In this document: in pieces, positions 38,046 to 47,105 of the stretch
Position numbering within the stretch: position 1 is the stretch's first letter
Layout: every line of letters begins with the position of its first letter
NCBI RefSeq assembly: GCF_011578285.1
Contig: NZ_CP049916.1
Coordinates: 2,170,001 to 2,234,000, forward strand
Reading direction: 5' to 3'
DNA length: 64,000 nt
Origin: Acinetobacter lanii
GTDB taxonomy: Bacteria; Pseudomonadota; Gammaproteobacteria; Pseudomonadales; Moraxellaceae
Translations under genes and position numbers: made by a program
The notes under the pieces: generated by a model
What the model saw: only the letters and a program-made list of their open reading frames with translations
Told to the model about the DNA's origin: nothing
The model's database searches: none

Positions 38046-38792
38046 TTACCAATGGAAGCTAAGACCCACTTTACCTACTGGAAGCCATTCATGCTTATCA
38101 TCATTTCTGAATTTACTTTCTTCAAGAGCAATATTTTCTTCTAAAGTACCACGTTCAACGTTTGGAGCAGCGCCGCCACTTACTAAGCTGATATCAGCAC
38201 TTGGATTACCTGTGTAATATGCACCGATTTCACCAAATACACCCCAGTTTTTAGTAATTTTTGGTGCCCAACCAAAACCTACATATGGAGCAATTTCGTT
38301 GTCATAATGCATTTTACCTGCAATACGAGCACCATTTGGACCGGCTACGAAATCAGTATGGTTTACGCTGAACCCTTCGCCTGCTTTAACACGGCGATCA
38401 ACATCATATTTATTATCTACATAGCCTACGCCAGCAGCCATGTAAAGACCTTGTGCCCAACGGTTATCACTTGCACCCCATGGACGAATTTCAGCATTTA
38501 AATAAGCCAAATTGTTGTCCATGTCTAGGTCATATTTAGAACCGTTCACTTTGACATCGTCAGACCAAGAGATATCACCACCGTTCCAACCTAAAGCCAA
38601 ACCTACATATGGGTTAGCAGTCCAAAGTAAAGCAGCACCATAACCAGTCGTACCAATTTCAGCACGTACACCAGTCGGGATCAATTGATTTGCTTCAAAA
38701 GCATAACCACTTTTAACAACATTACTGTCAGCCATTGCAAAACCAGATGCTGAAATAGCGGCTGTCACTGCGAGTAGTTTTAACACTTTCAT
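38046..38792 (-). CDS. carO: CarO-type outer-membrane protein
   Basis: CarO is an eight-stranded outer-membrane protein of Acinetobacter whose loss goes with carbapenem resistance, and which has been linked to ornithine uptake. The signal peptide ends FAMADS. Patterns shared with CarO include SYAF-like KSGYAFEANQLIPTGVRAE, GTTGYGAALLWTANPYVGLALG, YDLDMDNNLAYLNAEIRPWG and a C-terminal GKVGLSFHW, with the final aromatic residue needed for outer-membrane assembly. The 248 residues fit. Surface-loop regions (about 130-150 and 200-230) differ from the A. baumannii form I remember. Confidence 0.88.
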   Translation of the reverse strand: MKVLKLLAVTAAISASGFAMADSNVVKSGYAFEANQLIPTGVRAEIGTTGYGAALLWTANPYVGLALGWNGGDISWSDDVKVNGSKYDLDMDNNLAYLNAEIRPWGASDNRWAQGLYMAAGVGYVDNKYDVDRRVKAGEGFSVNHTDFVAGPNGARIAGKMHYDNEIAPYVGFGWAPKITKNWGVFGEIGAYYTGNPSADISLVSGGAAPNVERGTLEENIALEESKFRNDDKHEWLPVGKVGLSFHW

Positions 38793-39096
38793 TTTTTTCT
38801 CCTCAAGGAAATGAGTTGTTCTTTAATCATTAATGTGTTCAGACTCGGGGCAATCATAATCGATAAATTGAACACAATTAATACTCAAATTGATTGTTTT
38901 TTGTTATTTTTTGATACAATTAGGTATTAGTGATTGTTTTTTATTAAATTTATGGTCAAAAAACAGCCACATCTTTAATCTATACAAGCTTAGTTATAAT
39001 TTAGCATTAGTATTTTCGATTCATTTATGATTTTTTATCTAAACCCATGTCTTTTTGGTGTAGAATCTTTAAAATTTTTTTTTGGAAGAGAAGATC
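38793..39096. other. AT-rich spacer between carO and dapD
   Basis: This 304-base region lies between the divergent carO and dapD genes and must hold both promoters. It is rich in A and T runs. I see no tRNA, riboswitch fold or open frame with a ribosome-binding site. Confidence 0.5.
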
Positions 39097-39918
39097 ATGT
39101 CTCAGCTTTCGACAATCATTGAACAAGCGTTTGAAGATCGTGCAAACTTCACATCAGCTGATTGCCCCGCTGAAATCCGTCAAGCAGTTGAGGAAGCAAT
39201 TGCTGGATTAGACAACGGTACACTACGTGTGGCTGAAAAAATTGATGGCGAGTGGGTTGTTCATCAATGGCTTAAAAAAGCGGTTTTATTGTCGTTCAAA
39301 ATCAATGACAACAAACCAATCGAGTCATGTGATCTTCGCTTCTACGATAAAGTTGATACTAAATTCAACGGTTGGACTGAAGAACAATTTAAAGCGGCTG
39401 GCGTACGTGTTGTACCTCCTGCTGTGGCACGTAAAGGTTCTTTCCAAGCCAAAGGCGTGATCTTAATGCCTTCTTATGTCAACATCGGTGCGTATGTCGA
39501 TGAAGGCACAATGGTAGATACATGGGCAACTGTAGGTTCATGTGCACAAATTGGTAAAAATGTTCACTTGTCAGGTGGTGTGGGCATTGGTGGTGTATTA
39601 GAGCCACTTCAAGCGAATCCAACCATTATTGAAGACAACTGCTTCATCGGTGCACGTTCAGAAATTGTTGAAGGTGTTGTGGTTGAAGAAGGTTCAGTGA
39701 TTTCAATGGGCGTTTTCATTGGTCAATCAACCAAAATTTATGACCGTGCAACTGGTGAAATCCATTATGGTCGTGTTCCTGCAGGTTCTGTGGTTGTTGC
39801 GGGTAGCCTACCTTCTAAATGCGGTAAATACAGCCTATACGCTGCAATCATCGTGAAAAAAGTCGATGCGCAAACTCGTTCTAAAACGAGCTTGAACGAC
39901 TTATTACGCGAAGACTAA
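39097..39918 (+). CDS. dapD: Tetrahydrodipicolinate N-succinyltransferase
   Basis: DapD transfers succinyl from succinyl-CoA to tetrahydrodipicolinate in lysine and diaminopimelate synthesis. The left-handed beta-helix hexapeptide repeats run through residues about 110-230, and the protein begins [15 protein letters not shown]. At 273 residues the length is normal. The open frame starts five codons earlier at a TTG, but GGAAGAGAAG precedes the ATG at 39097. It is followed by a strong terminator. Confidence 0.96.
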   Translation: MSQLSTIIEQAFEDRANFTSADCPAEIRQAVEEAIAGLDNGTLRVAEKIDGEWVVHQWLKKAVLLSFKINDNKPIESCDLRFYDKVDTKFNGWTEEQFKAAGVRVVPPAVARKGSFQAKGVILMPSYVNIGAYVDEGTMVDTWATVGSCAQIGKNVHLSGGVGIGGVLEPLQANPTIIEDNCFIGARSEIVEGVVVEEGSVISMGVFIGQSTKIYDRATGEIHYGRVPAGSVVVAGSLPSKCGKYSLYAAIIVKKVDAQTRSKTSLNDLLRED

Positions 39919-39966
39919 TTTTTTATTTGAGGAACGATTATTCCTCATTAATTTAGTCGCGTCCCG

Positions 39967-40006
39967 TCTCTACGATCAGTTTTGATCGTAGAGATTTTGT
40001 TTTTTT
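39967..40006 (+). terminator. Terminator of dapD
   Basis: A perfect 12-base stem TCTCTACGATCA / TGATCGTAGAGA with a four-base loop is followed by TTTTGTTTTTTT. It separates dapD from queE. Confidence 0.93.
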
Positions 40007-40023
40007 AACTGTGGTCATTTGCT

Positions 40024-40734
40024 ATGAATTCTCTCCGATCTTCTGCTATTCCTGTTTCTGATCCGTCTGCGGGTTTGCGCATCACGGAGATTTTTTATTC
40101 ACTACAAGGTGAAGCGGATACTGCTGGCTTACCCACTGTTTTTATTCGTTTAACCGGCTGTCCTCTACGCTGTACCTATTGCGATACCACCTATTCTTTT
40201 GAAGGTGGTGAACGTCGCTCGCTCGATGACATTATTCAAACCACACTCGATTTTAAAACACCTTACGTCTGTGTAACTGGTGGTGAACCACTTGCTCAAC
40301 CGAATGCAATTCCACTCATGAATCGTTTGATTGAACTGGGCTGTGAAGTGTCGCTTGAAACCAGTGGTGCTTTAGATGTGTCTAAGGTTGATCCACGTGT
40401 GTCTAAAGTCTTGGATTTGAAGACCCCAACTTCGGGTGAAGATTCAAAAAATCTATACAGTAATTTTGAATACTTAACCCCGCATGACCAAATCAAATTT
40501 GTGATCTGCAACCGTGAAGACTATGAATGGTCTAAACAACAAGTAGCACAATACCAACTGAATGAGAAAGCGAATACGGTATGGTTTTCCCCTGCGTTTG
40601 CAGTTGAGAAAGGTGCTGTACGTTTACCACAGTTGGCGCGTGATTTAGCGCAATGGATTTTAGAAGATCATGTGCCTGTGCGCTTCCAATTACAATTGCA
40701 TAAATTGCTTTGGAATGATGAAACCGGTCGTTGA
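40024..40734 (+). CDS. queE: 7-carboxy-7-deazaguanine synthase
   Basis: QueE is a radical-SAM enzyme that makes 7-carboxy-7-deazaguanine, a queuosine precursor. The CxxxCxxC cluster ligands are C46, C50 and C53 in GCPLRCTYCDTTYSF. The motif YSLQGEADTAGLPTVFIRL precedes it. At 236 residues it is of the longer gammaproteobacterial type. Its pathway partner queC lies 1.2 kb downstream on the same strand, separated by an unrelated minus-strand gene. Confidence 0.94.
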   Translation: MNSLRSSAIPVSDPSAGLRITEIFYSLQGEADTAGLPTVFIRLTGCPLRCTYCDTTYSFEGGERRSLDDIIQTTLDFKTPYVCVTGGEPLAQPNAIPLMNRLIELGCEVSLETSGALDVSKVDPRVSKVLDLKTPTSGEDSKNLYSNFEYLTPHDQIKFVICNREDYEWSKQQVAQYQLNEKANTVWFSPAFAVEKGAVRLPQLARDLAQWILEDHVPVRFQLQLHKLLWNDETGR

Positions 40735-40762
40735 TCATTGCATTCTAAAAAATGATTTAAAA

Positions 40763-40797
40763 AAAAGCATCCCATTTCAATGAGATGCTTTTTTATT
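40763..40797. terminator. Terminator between queE and the convergent gene
   Basis: A stem AAAAAGCATC / GATGCTTTTT with an inner CATT/AATG pairing and T runs on both sides serves queE and probably the convergent secreted-protein gene. Confidence 0.85.
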
Positions 40798-40828
40798 TGA
40801 GATTTGGTTTGTAGATGATTAATAAAAC

Positions 40829-41704
40829 TTAATGACCCGATACTTTGATGGTGGTGCCATTCAAATTAAGCCCTCGCACTTCAATATCACCTATGGGCTT
40901 AATGTTTGGATTTTTAGTATCCCCTGCGGTCAGCCCCCATATCATGGTGTTCAAACCACCAGCATCACCGAGACGATTGATTTTTAATCCCAGCCCATCT
41001 TGATAGACTGAACCGGTCACATCAAAGTCCAAATTGGTCACACCAAAACGCCCCGGTTGGGAGTTTTGCATGCTGATATAGTCCATACCGATCGAACCGC
41101 CACCACCGGCATCATTGAGCTTATACCCTTCAATACGTAAACCATCTTTGAAAATCCCATTCATTTTCAGTAACCCGCCTTGTGGAGTTGAACCGAGTTG
41201 AATGTTGGTATTTAAATTAGACACATAGATTTTCATGTTGTCTAAAATTTTTACTGCATCAGTATAGCCACGTGCTGCACCATTTTTTTGTTTGGATGCA
41301 CCAACCCAAATGTCACCTGTGTTAATGGTCAGATCTTGAGGCAGACTTACGCCAACATTTAAAAAAGAGCCATCTGTGCCTGTTCCGGCATCAGTATCAA
41401 TTTTCAGAATAATGTTGATATTGGCTGAGCCTGAAGAAAGCGACAGTGGATTATTGCTTTTACCATCGGCGGTACCTAAAATTACCGCACCGGCTTTTGC
41501 CGTTCCGCCCAAATCTAGATTGCTCAGACCATCATTGTCATGGTAAATCACTTCAGCTTGTATCGGTCCTGTCGGTACAATACTGATGGTTAAACCATCT
41601 TGTCCTGTGAGGCTAGATAACTCTTCATCCGTCAGTGGCTCTACAGCCCAGACAGACGATGAAAAGCATGCCATTGCGAATGCGAGGCAGGTCATCTTTT
41701 TCAT
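40829..41704 (-). CDS. Secreted protein with TGQDGLTI signature (FilA-like)
   Basis: The 291-residue protein has a Sec signal peptide of about 20 residues (MKKMTCLAFAMACFSSSVWA) and then the segment LTDEELSSLTGQDGLTISI. In Acinetobacter such proteins resemble FilA and its relatives, thought to be fimbrial or surface-associated; this is from memory of the family. The mature part is rich in glycine, asparagine and beta-prone residues, with no cysteines, which fits a surface or extracellular beta-rich protein. The function is not established. It lies between queE and queC, on the opposite strand. Confidence 0.7.
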   Translation of the reverse strand: MKKMTCLAFAMACFSSSVWAVEPLTDEELSSLTGQDGLTISIVPTGPIQAEVIYHDNDGLSNLDLGGTAKAGAVILGTADGKSNNPLSLSSGSANINIILKIDTDAGTGTDGSFLNVGVSLPQDLTINTGDIWVGASKQKNGAARGYTDAVKILDNMKIYVSNLNTNIQLGSTPQGGLLKMNGIFKDGLRIEGYKLNDAGGGGSIGMDYISMQNSQPGRFGVTNLDFDVTGSVYQDGLGLKINRLGDAGGLNTMIWGLTAGDTKNPNIKPIGDIEVRGLNLNGTTIKVSGH

Positions 41705-41949
41705 GTAATTTCCCTATCTTTTTTGTTATCCGATTGTTTATTTATTTTTAAATCGCTCATTAAGTATAGTGAATAAAAATCCATTTTCAATCACATTTTC
41801 AATCTTTTTATGTCAATCAGTTAAACATTATCAGACTATAATCGTACTAATTTTTTAAACCACAGAATCTCAAATCAAGCTTTAACCAACTGCTCAAATT
41901 AAGGCTATAATATCGCTTTAATTTTCATTCTTTTTTTCGGAGTTCATCT

Positions 41950-42621
41950 ATGCGCCCTCGTGCCATCGTACTGTTATCTGGCGGTTTAGATTCGACCACT
42001 TGTTTAGCTTGGGCGCAAGCACGCTATGAATGTATTGCCTTAAGTTTTATGTATGGGCAGCGTTCGACCACAGAATTGGATGCTGCGCGTGAACTCACAA
42101 AGCGGGCCGGTGTAGAACATCGTGTCATTAATATTGATTTAGGTAACTTAGGTGGCTCAGCGTTAACAGACCATAGCATTGATGTTCCAGATCATGAACA
42201 ATCCGGTATTCCTGTAACTTATGTACCAGCACGTAACACGATCTTTTTATCCTATGCCTTAGCTGCTGCCGAAGTTTTTGGCGCTGAAGCGATTGTGATT
42301 GGCATCAATGCAGTAGACTATTCGGGCTATCCAGACTGTCGTCCAGAATTTATTGAGGCCTTTGCCAACATGGCAAGACTGGCAACCAAAGTCGGCGTTG
42401 AAGGAAAACCTCTTAAATTTGAAACACCTCTGTTACATTTATCCAAAGCAAATATCATTCGCTTAGGCATAGAACATGGCGTAGACTACAGTCAAACGGT
42501 GTCATGCTACCAAGCTGATGACCAAGGTCGCGCTTGTGGTGTATGTGATAGCTGCCGTTTACGTAAACAAGGTTTCGTAGATGCAGGTGTGACTGATCCA
42601 ACGCGTTATATACCGTCATAA
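41950..42621 (+). CDS. queC: 7-cyano-7-deazaguanine synthase
   Basis: QueC converts 7-carboxy-7-deazaguanine to preQ0 with ATP and ammonia. The ATP-pyrophosphatase loop [10 protein letters not shown] is at about residues 8-17. A zinc-binding C-terminal cysteine cluster [17 protein letters not shown] is present. At 223 residues it has normal length. It follows the pathway order after queE, though separated by the secreted-protein gene. QueD and QueF are not in the window. Confidence 0.95.
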   Translation: MRPRAIVLLSGGLDSTTCLAWAQARYECIALSFMYGQRSTTELDAARELTKRAGVEHRVINIDLGNLGGSALTDHSIDVPDHEQSGIPVTYVPARNTIFLSYALAAAEVFGAEAIVIGINAVDYSGYPDCRPEFIEAFANMARLATKVGVEGKPLKFETPLLHLSKANIIRLGIEHGVDYSQTVSCYQADDQGRACGVCDSCRLRKQGFVDAGVTDPTRYIPS

Positions 42622-42634
42622 CAAGGTACAATTT

Positions 42635-43057
42635 ATGAAGAATTTAAAATCAGGTTTCATTACAACAACTTTATTCGCAGCGGCTGCTTTTCTTGGGGCG
42701 ACTGCGCATGCAGAAACTTCAGCATTGCAAAATGCCTATAAAAGCACCAATGTGAAATCTGCATTGATTGGCGTATGTAAATCTGAGACAGGCAAAAGCG
42801 GTAAACTAACCGCAGCTGAAGTATCAAAATACTGTACATGTGCAGTTGAGTCTGACGGCAAATTGACCAATGCGCAAAAATGGGAAATCCAAAGCTCGAT
42901 CAATCAAAAGAAAAACCCTTCTAGCTTAAGCTTCGTTCAAAAACAGAACCAAGACTTAAAAGCATGTTTTGGTCCTCAATTGACGACTAAACTTGAAGGT
43001 TTAACTCAACAAGCGATGAAAGCGGCTCAAGAAGCACAATCAAAAGCGAAAAAATAA
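42635..43057 (+). CDS. Small secreted helical protein
   Basis: This 140-residue protein has a signal peptide ending THAHAE-like (LGATAHAETS) at about residue 27. The mature part contains four cysteines (about C48, C67, C69 and C110) and an alanine-, glutamine- and lysine-rich C-terminal helix. I do not recognise a named family. It follows queC by 13 bases, so the two may be co-transcribed. It ends in its own terminator. Confidence 0.75.
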   Translation: MKNLKSGFITTTLFAAAAFLGATAHAETSALQNAYKSTNVKSALIGVCKSETGKSGKLTAAEVSKYCTCAVESDGKLTNAQKWEIQSSINQKKNPSSLSFVQKQNQDLKACFGPQLTTKLEGLTQQAMKAAQEAQSKAKK

Positions 43058-43074
43058 GTTCTGATGAACTTTTT

Positions 43075-43105
43075 AAATGAGCCACATATGTGGCTCATTT
43101 TTTTT
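43075..43105 (+). terminator. Terminator of the queC transcript
   Basis: A 12-base stem AAATGAGCCACA / TGTGGCTCATTT with a TA loop is followed by five T. It lies about 17 bases after the stop codon. Confidence 0.92.
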
Positions 43106-43190
43106 GGCTGTATATCATCTTATTTTCTGTTTTAGGCATAGCTTTTAAACTATTTGCGCTACACTAACGGCATAAAAATTGGAGCATTTC

Positions 43191-43655
43191 ATGAGTCTTG
43201 AAAATATAACTTTACCTAATCAAAGCTTTGCCACCACTCAAGGTGAAGTCAATCTTGCTGAATCTACGGCTGAGTGGCTGATTATTTATTTTTATCCTAA
43301 AGATTCAACCCCAGGTTGTACCACGCAAGCCGTTGGTTTTTCCTGCCTTAAAGATCAATTCGATGCGTTGAATGCGACCATTTACGGTGTATCACGTGAT
43401 TCAGTGAAAGCCCATCAGAACTTTACCGAAAAACAAGCACTGACCATTGATTTGATTAGCGACAAAGAAGAAGTGTTGTGCCAACATTTCGATGTGATTA
43501 AACAAAAAAATATGTATGGCAAATTGGTCATGGGTATTGAACGCTCGACCTTTATTTTCCATAACGGTAAACTGGTCAAAACATATCGCAAAGTCAAAGC
43601 GGCTGGTCACGCTGAACAAGTGTTAGAAGATTTAAAAGCGCTACAAGCAGCTTAA
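43191..43655 (+). CDS. bcp: Thiol peroxidase of the BCP/PrxQ type
   Basis: This peroxiredoxin reduces peroxides. The peroxidatic cysteine is C43 in PKDSTPGCTTQA, followed by a second cysteine C52 at GFSCL, nine residues later rather than the five seen in E. coli BCP. The open frame begins four codons earlier at a TTG, but GGAG lies six bases before the ATG at 43191. It encodes 154 residues. Its reductant is probably thioredoxin. Confidence 0.88.
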   Translation: MSLENITLPNQSFATTQGEVNLAESTAEWLIIYFYPKDSTPGCTTQAVGFSCLKDQFDALNATIYGVSRDSVKAHQNFTEKQALTIDLISDKEEVLCQHFDVIKQKNMYGKLVMGIERSTFIFHNGKLVKTYRKVKAAGHAEQVLEDLKALQAA

Positions 43656-43703
43656 TTACATTTTCAAATGATCGAGCTTTTACAGCAATATTTCATACGA
43701 TGA

Positions 43704-43739
43704 GGGCAAATCCATCTGATTGGATTTGCCCTTTTATTT
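43704..43739 (+). terminator. Terminator of the peroxiredoxin gene
   Basis: The stem GGGCAAATCCA / TGGATTTGCCC with a TCTGAT loop is followed by TTTTATTTT. It lies about 50 bases after the stop. Confidence 0.9.
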
Positions 43740-43835
43740 TGATTCATTGCTTTGATTCGTTGTTTTGATTTTAGAAATGTTAAATCCCAGATGCTTTGTA
43801 TCTTCAGCTAATTGAACAATCGTAGGATGGCGAAA

Positions 43836-44438
43836 TTAAAAAATTAAACCGTAGGCAATCCACCACATCACCAAAGCAATAATGACATCTAAAACTTTCC
43901 AAGCATGTTCACTTTGGAAAATCGGCAATAAGTAGCGCGAGCCATAACCCAAGCTAAAAAAGAATAGCCAAGATGCAGAAATCGCCCCCAATAAAAAACT
44001 GAACTTGTGCTGTTCAAATTGGGTTGAGATTGAGCCGACTAAGACCACAGTATCGAGATAAACATGTGGATTCAGCCAAGTCAGTGCCAAGCACAACAGG
44101 ATCATTTTTTTTAGTTGATGCGGTTGTGAAGCTGATTGCAGATCGATGTTTTGGGTTTGAAATAGCGCTTGATATAGATGTTGTGCACCATAGATCAACA
44201 GAAACAATGCCCCTAGATAGCGAGCCACGCTGACCGCTTCGGGCAGATTTAACACTACATAAGAAAAACCAAACACCCCCAATGCCAATAAAATTGAATC
44301 AGAGGCTGCGCAAATCAAACACAGATAAAACACATGCTGTTTCAGTAGCCCTTGCTTCAAAATAAAAGCATTTTGTGCACCAATCGCCACGATTAAACTC
44401 AGCGCAACACTTAACCCTTGTAGATAACTATGCAACAT
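43836..44438 (-). CDS. argO: LysE/ArgO-type amino-acid exporter
   Basis: ArgO and LysE export basic amino acids. The N-terminus GLSVALSLIVAIGAQNAFILKQGLLK carries the family's GAQNAF signature, and about five or six membrane segments follow. I chose the ATG at 44438 (codon 3); 44444 is possible. It lies divergent to a LysR gene of ArgP type, the usual arrangement. Its natural substrate may be arginine, lysine or canavanine-like amino acids. Confidence 0.88.
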   Translation of the reverse strand: MLHSYLQGLSVALSLIVAIGAQNAFILKQGLLKQHVFYLCLICAASDSILLALGVFGFSYVVLNLPEAVSVARYLGALFLLIYGAQHLYQALFQTQNIDLQSASQPHQLKKMILLCLALTWLNPHVYLDTVVLVGSISTQFEQHKFSFLLGAISASWLFFFSLGYGSRYLLPIFQSEHAWKVLDVIIALVMWWIAYGLIF

Positions 44439-44578
44439 AATCAAGCCATGACTTCAGAACTGTGGCTATTATTACCGAGCTCTCTTTAAAATAAATATTC
44501 TTTAGAAAATATCAGCTTGATTAAGTTTTTCTAAGTTTATAAAGTGTACAAGTCACTTTAAAAAATAATGAGATAGGG

Positions 44579-45484
44579 ATGTTGCATAGTAAAAACAGCG
44601 AAGCTTTTCTTGCCGTGATTGAAACTGGCAGTTTTGAGTTGGCAGCGGAGCGCTTATGCATCACACCCTCTGCAGTGACTTTACGTGTGCAAGCCTTGGA
44701 AAAACAATTGGGGCATATTTTAGTGATTCGTGAACGTCCTTGCCGTAGTACCTCAGCAGGACAGCAATTGTTGTCCTATTTACAACAAAGCAAATTGCTT
44801 GAGCAAAATCTATTGCAAGACCTACAAGGCAAAACCTTAGGTTCTACATTTTACACACTCAATATCGCCACCAATGCAGACTCATTGGCAACATGGCTGT
44901 TATCAACCATTCAAGCTGTATTGATTGATGAGCATATTGCGCTAAAGCTGAAAGTTGCTGATCAGACCCAAACCCATCATTTGCTTGAAGCAGGTTTGGT
45001 CAATGCCTGTATTTCGACAGAATCGAACAGTATTAAGGGCTGTGAAGTGAAGCCACTTGGGATCATGCGTTATCGTATGGTGGCAAGCCCCACATTTGTC
45101 GCACGTTGGTTTAATCAAGGGGTTAATCGTGAGACTTTAAGGCTTCCGCCCGCAGTCATTTTCAATGAACAGGACTTAATGCATCACGAAATCATTTCCA
45201 AGCATTTTGGCTTGAATATGTCGCAGTACCCGCACCACCTGATTCCATCGGCTCATTCTTTTTTAGAAGCTGTGCAATTGGGTTTAGGCTTTGGCATGGT
45301 GCCTGAATTTCAGATTCATCAAGCACTTACCAATGGTGATTTAATTGAGCTGTTTCCAGCTGCACAGACTGATGTTAAATTGTATTGGCATCACTGGAAA
45401 AGACAATCTGTGCAACTACAGCGCCTTACCGAACGCTTGATTCAGCATGCACCGCTGCATTTAAATCAAGCAGATCATTCGTAA
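44579..45484 (+). CDS. argP: ArgP-type LysR regulator
   Basis: The 301-residue protein begins MLHSKNSEAFLAVIETGSFELAAERLCITPSAVTLRVQALE, an ArgP/IciA-like winged helix, and has a ligand-binding domain. ArgP activates argO in response to arginine and lysine. It is divergent from argO, 140 bases apart, so it probably controls it. The ATG start fits the family. Confidence 0.87.
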   Translation: MLHSKNSEAFLAVIETGSFELAAERLCITPSAVTLRVQALEKQLGHILVIRERPCRSTSAGQQLLSYLQQSKLLEQNLLQDLQGKTLGSTFYTLNIATNADSLATWLLSTIQAVLIDEHIALKLKVADQTQTHHLLEAGLVNACISTESNSIKGCEVKPLGIMRYRMVASPTFVARWFNQGVNRETLRLPPAVIFNEQDLMHHEIISKHFGLNMSQYPHHLIPSAHSFLEAVQLGLGFGMVPEFQIHQALTNGDLIELFPAAQTDVKLYWHHWKRQSVQLQRLTERLIQHAPLHLNQADHS

Positions 45485-45491
45485 ATAAAAT

Positions 45492-46076
45492 TTAAACAGT
45501 TAAATTGGTTTTATCTTGTTGCTCAAATTTGGCTTGAAGTTGTGGGTAATAGGCCGTGTTTTGAAATTGCCTTAAAAAGTTAACTGTACCTGCCGGAAAC
45601 TCAGTCTCTCGAATCTCTCCCCGATAATAGGCTTCTCTGAGCGGCGTAGCTGACATTGCCCCGACAAGGCTATCCAATTCGAGCATTTTCCATTCAGGGA
45701 ACAATTGTAAGTAATAAGAGGAGTCATCTTTAAAGTGTCCGATTAACCCCACGTTGTCTGAAGCTTGAACCAGATCACCCACTAAAGCTTTGACCAACTT
45801 CACCCATTTCACATCATTATAAACATCAATTACATGCACAAAATGAATGCGTTTTTGATCGGCTTCAGAAAAATTCGACAAGATCATCTGCTCACGTTCG
45901 AGTGCAGAAAAAGGATTTTTGATATTGCGTTCGTCTTGCGCTGAACCCAAGGCTAAAATCACATTTTCACTGTGTTGCAACGCGATTTCAACGGTTTGCA
46001 TATGCGCCAAATGGAAAGGCTGAAAGCGCCCAATAAACACCAAATAATCAAATTCGTGATCAGATTTATATTTCAT
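45492..46076 (-). CDS. nadM: Nicotinamide-nucleotide adenylyltransferase
   Basis: The 194-residue protein has the nucleotidyltransferase motif GRFQPFHLAHMQT (HxxH) at about 16-28 and SATPLREAYYRGE later, which fits an NMN adenylyltransferase of the NadM type. NadM makes NAD from NMN and ATP. Some relatives carry a second Nudix domain; this one has none. It is convergent with argP, eight bases apart. Nothing else of an NMN salvage pathway is in the window. Confidence 0.85.
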   Translation of the reverse strand: MKYKSDHEFDYLVFIGRFQPFHLAHMQTVEIALQHSENVILALGSAQDERNIKNPFSALEREQMILSNFSEADQKRIHFVHVIDVYNDVKWVKLVKALVGDLVQASDNVGLIGHFKDDSSYYLQLFPEWKMLELDSLVGAMSATPLREAYYRGEIRETEFPAGTVNFLRQFQNTAYYPQLQAKFEQQDKTNLTV

Positions 46077-46180
46077 AATGATTCGTTGATTTTATGAACT
46101 CATCAGTTGTGTCAGCGAAATCAATTTGCGACATAATGAATGCATAAAATTAAATTCAGGCTTAAAGCAAGGATAGTACG

Positions 46181-46981
46181 ATGACACTGAGCTGTATTCA
46201 ACAACCACATGAACATTTAAATGCGAAATTAGACAATGGCATTTTGACCTTAGCCATTCACCGCCCTAAAGCCAAGAATGCGCTATATGGCGATTTGTAT
46301 TTATGGCTTGCTAAAGCCTTGGATGAAGCCGATCAAGACAACAGTGTGCGTGTGGTGATTTTACGTGGTGAAGACGCTGACTTTACCGCAGGCAATGATA
46401 TGCAAGACTTTATGAAGTTTGTAAAAACGCCTTTTGACGGCAAAGCAGGCGATACCCCACCTTTCGTTGTGCTTAAAGCGGCAGCTCGTTTTTCTAAACC
46501 GTTGATTGCTGCTGTACGTGGCGTTGCGATTGGCATTGGTGTGACGATTTTATTACATGCGGATTTGGTGTATAGCGATAATACCGCCCTGTTCCAAATT
46601 CCATTTGTCAGCCTAGGTCTGTCTCCTGAAGGTGCTTCAAGCAAGCTTTTGGTTGAGCAAGCGGGCTACCACAAAGCAGCTGAATTATTACTCACCGCAC
46701 AAAAATTCAACAGCGAAAAAGCGTTAGATGTGGGCTTGGTGAATAGCATTGAAGATGATGTCTATGCACATGCACAAAAGCAGGCGGAAACTTTAGCATC
46801 ACTACCTTTAGCATCACTTAAACAAACCAAAGCCTTGATGAAACACAATTTGGACGAAATTATCAAATGTATTGATGATGAAGCCGTGGTGTTTATGCAA
46901 CGTGTAGCGCAACCTGAAATGATGGAAGCGGTAACTGCATTTATGCAAAAACGCAAACCCGACTTCACCCAGTTTAATTGA
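46181..46981 (+). CDS. Enoyl-CoA hydratase/isomerase-family protein
   Basis: The crotonase fold is visible: the N-terminal ILAIHRPKAKNAL-like segment (ILTLAIHRPKAKNALYGD), the oxyanion-hole part EDADFTAGNDMQDF, and RGVAIGIGVTILLHADLVY, followed by SLGLSPEGASSKLL. It probably hydrates or isomerises an acyl-CoA in fatty-acid breakdown. The catalytic glutamates of true enoyl-CoA hydratases: E152-like SPEGASS keeps one; the other is less clear, so its reaction is uncertain. The 266 residues are normal. It is divergent from nadM by about 100 bases. Confidence 0.8.
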   Translation: MTLSCIQQPHEHLNAKLDNGILTLAIHRPKAKNALYGDLYLWLAKALDEADQDNSVRVVILRGEDADFTAGNDMQDFMKFVKTPFDGKAGDTPPFVVLKAAARFSKPLIAAVRGVAIGIGVTILLHADLVYSDNTALFQIPFVSLGLSPEGASSKLLVEQAGYHKAAELLLTAQKFNSEKALDVGLVNSIEDDVYAHAQKQAETLASLPLASLKQTKALMKHNLDEIIKCIDDEAVVFMQRVAQPEMMEAVTAFMQKRKPDFTQFN

Positions 46982-47105
46982 GCTTTAACAGCTCTGATTT
47001 TTAAGTTTAAGCGATTCAAAACTTTTAAAAATCTGCAAATTTGCAACATACCATCAAGGTTAAAATTCGTATCTTGATGGTGTATTCCCCTTCTCCTATT
47101 TAAGT

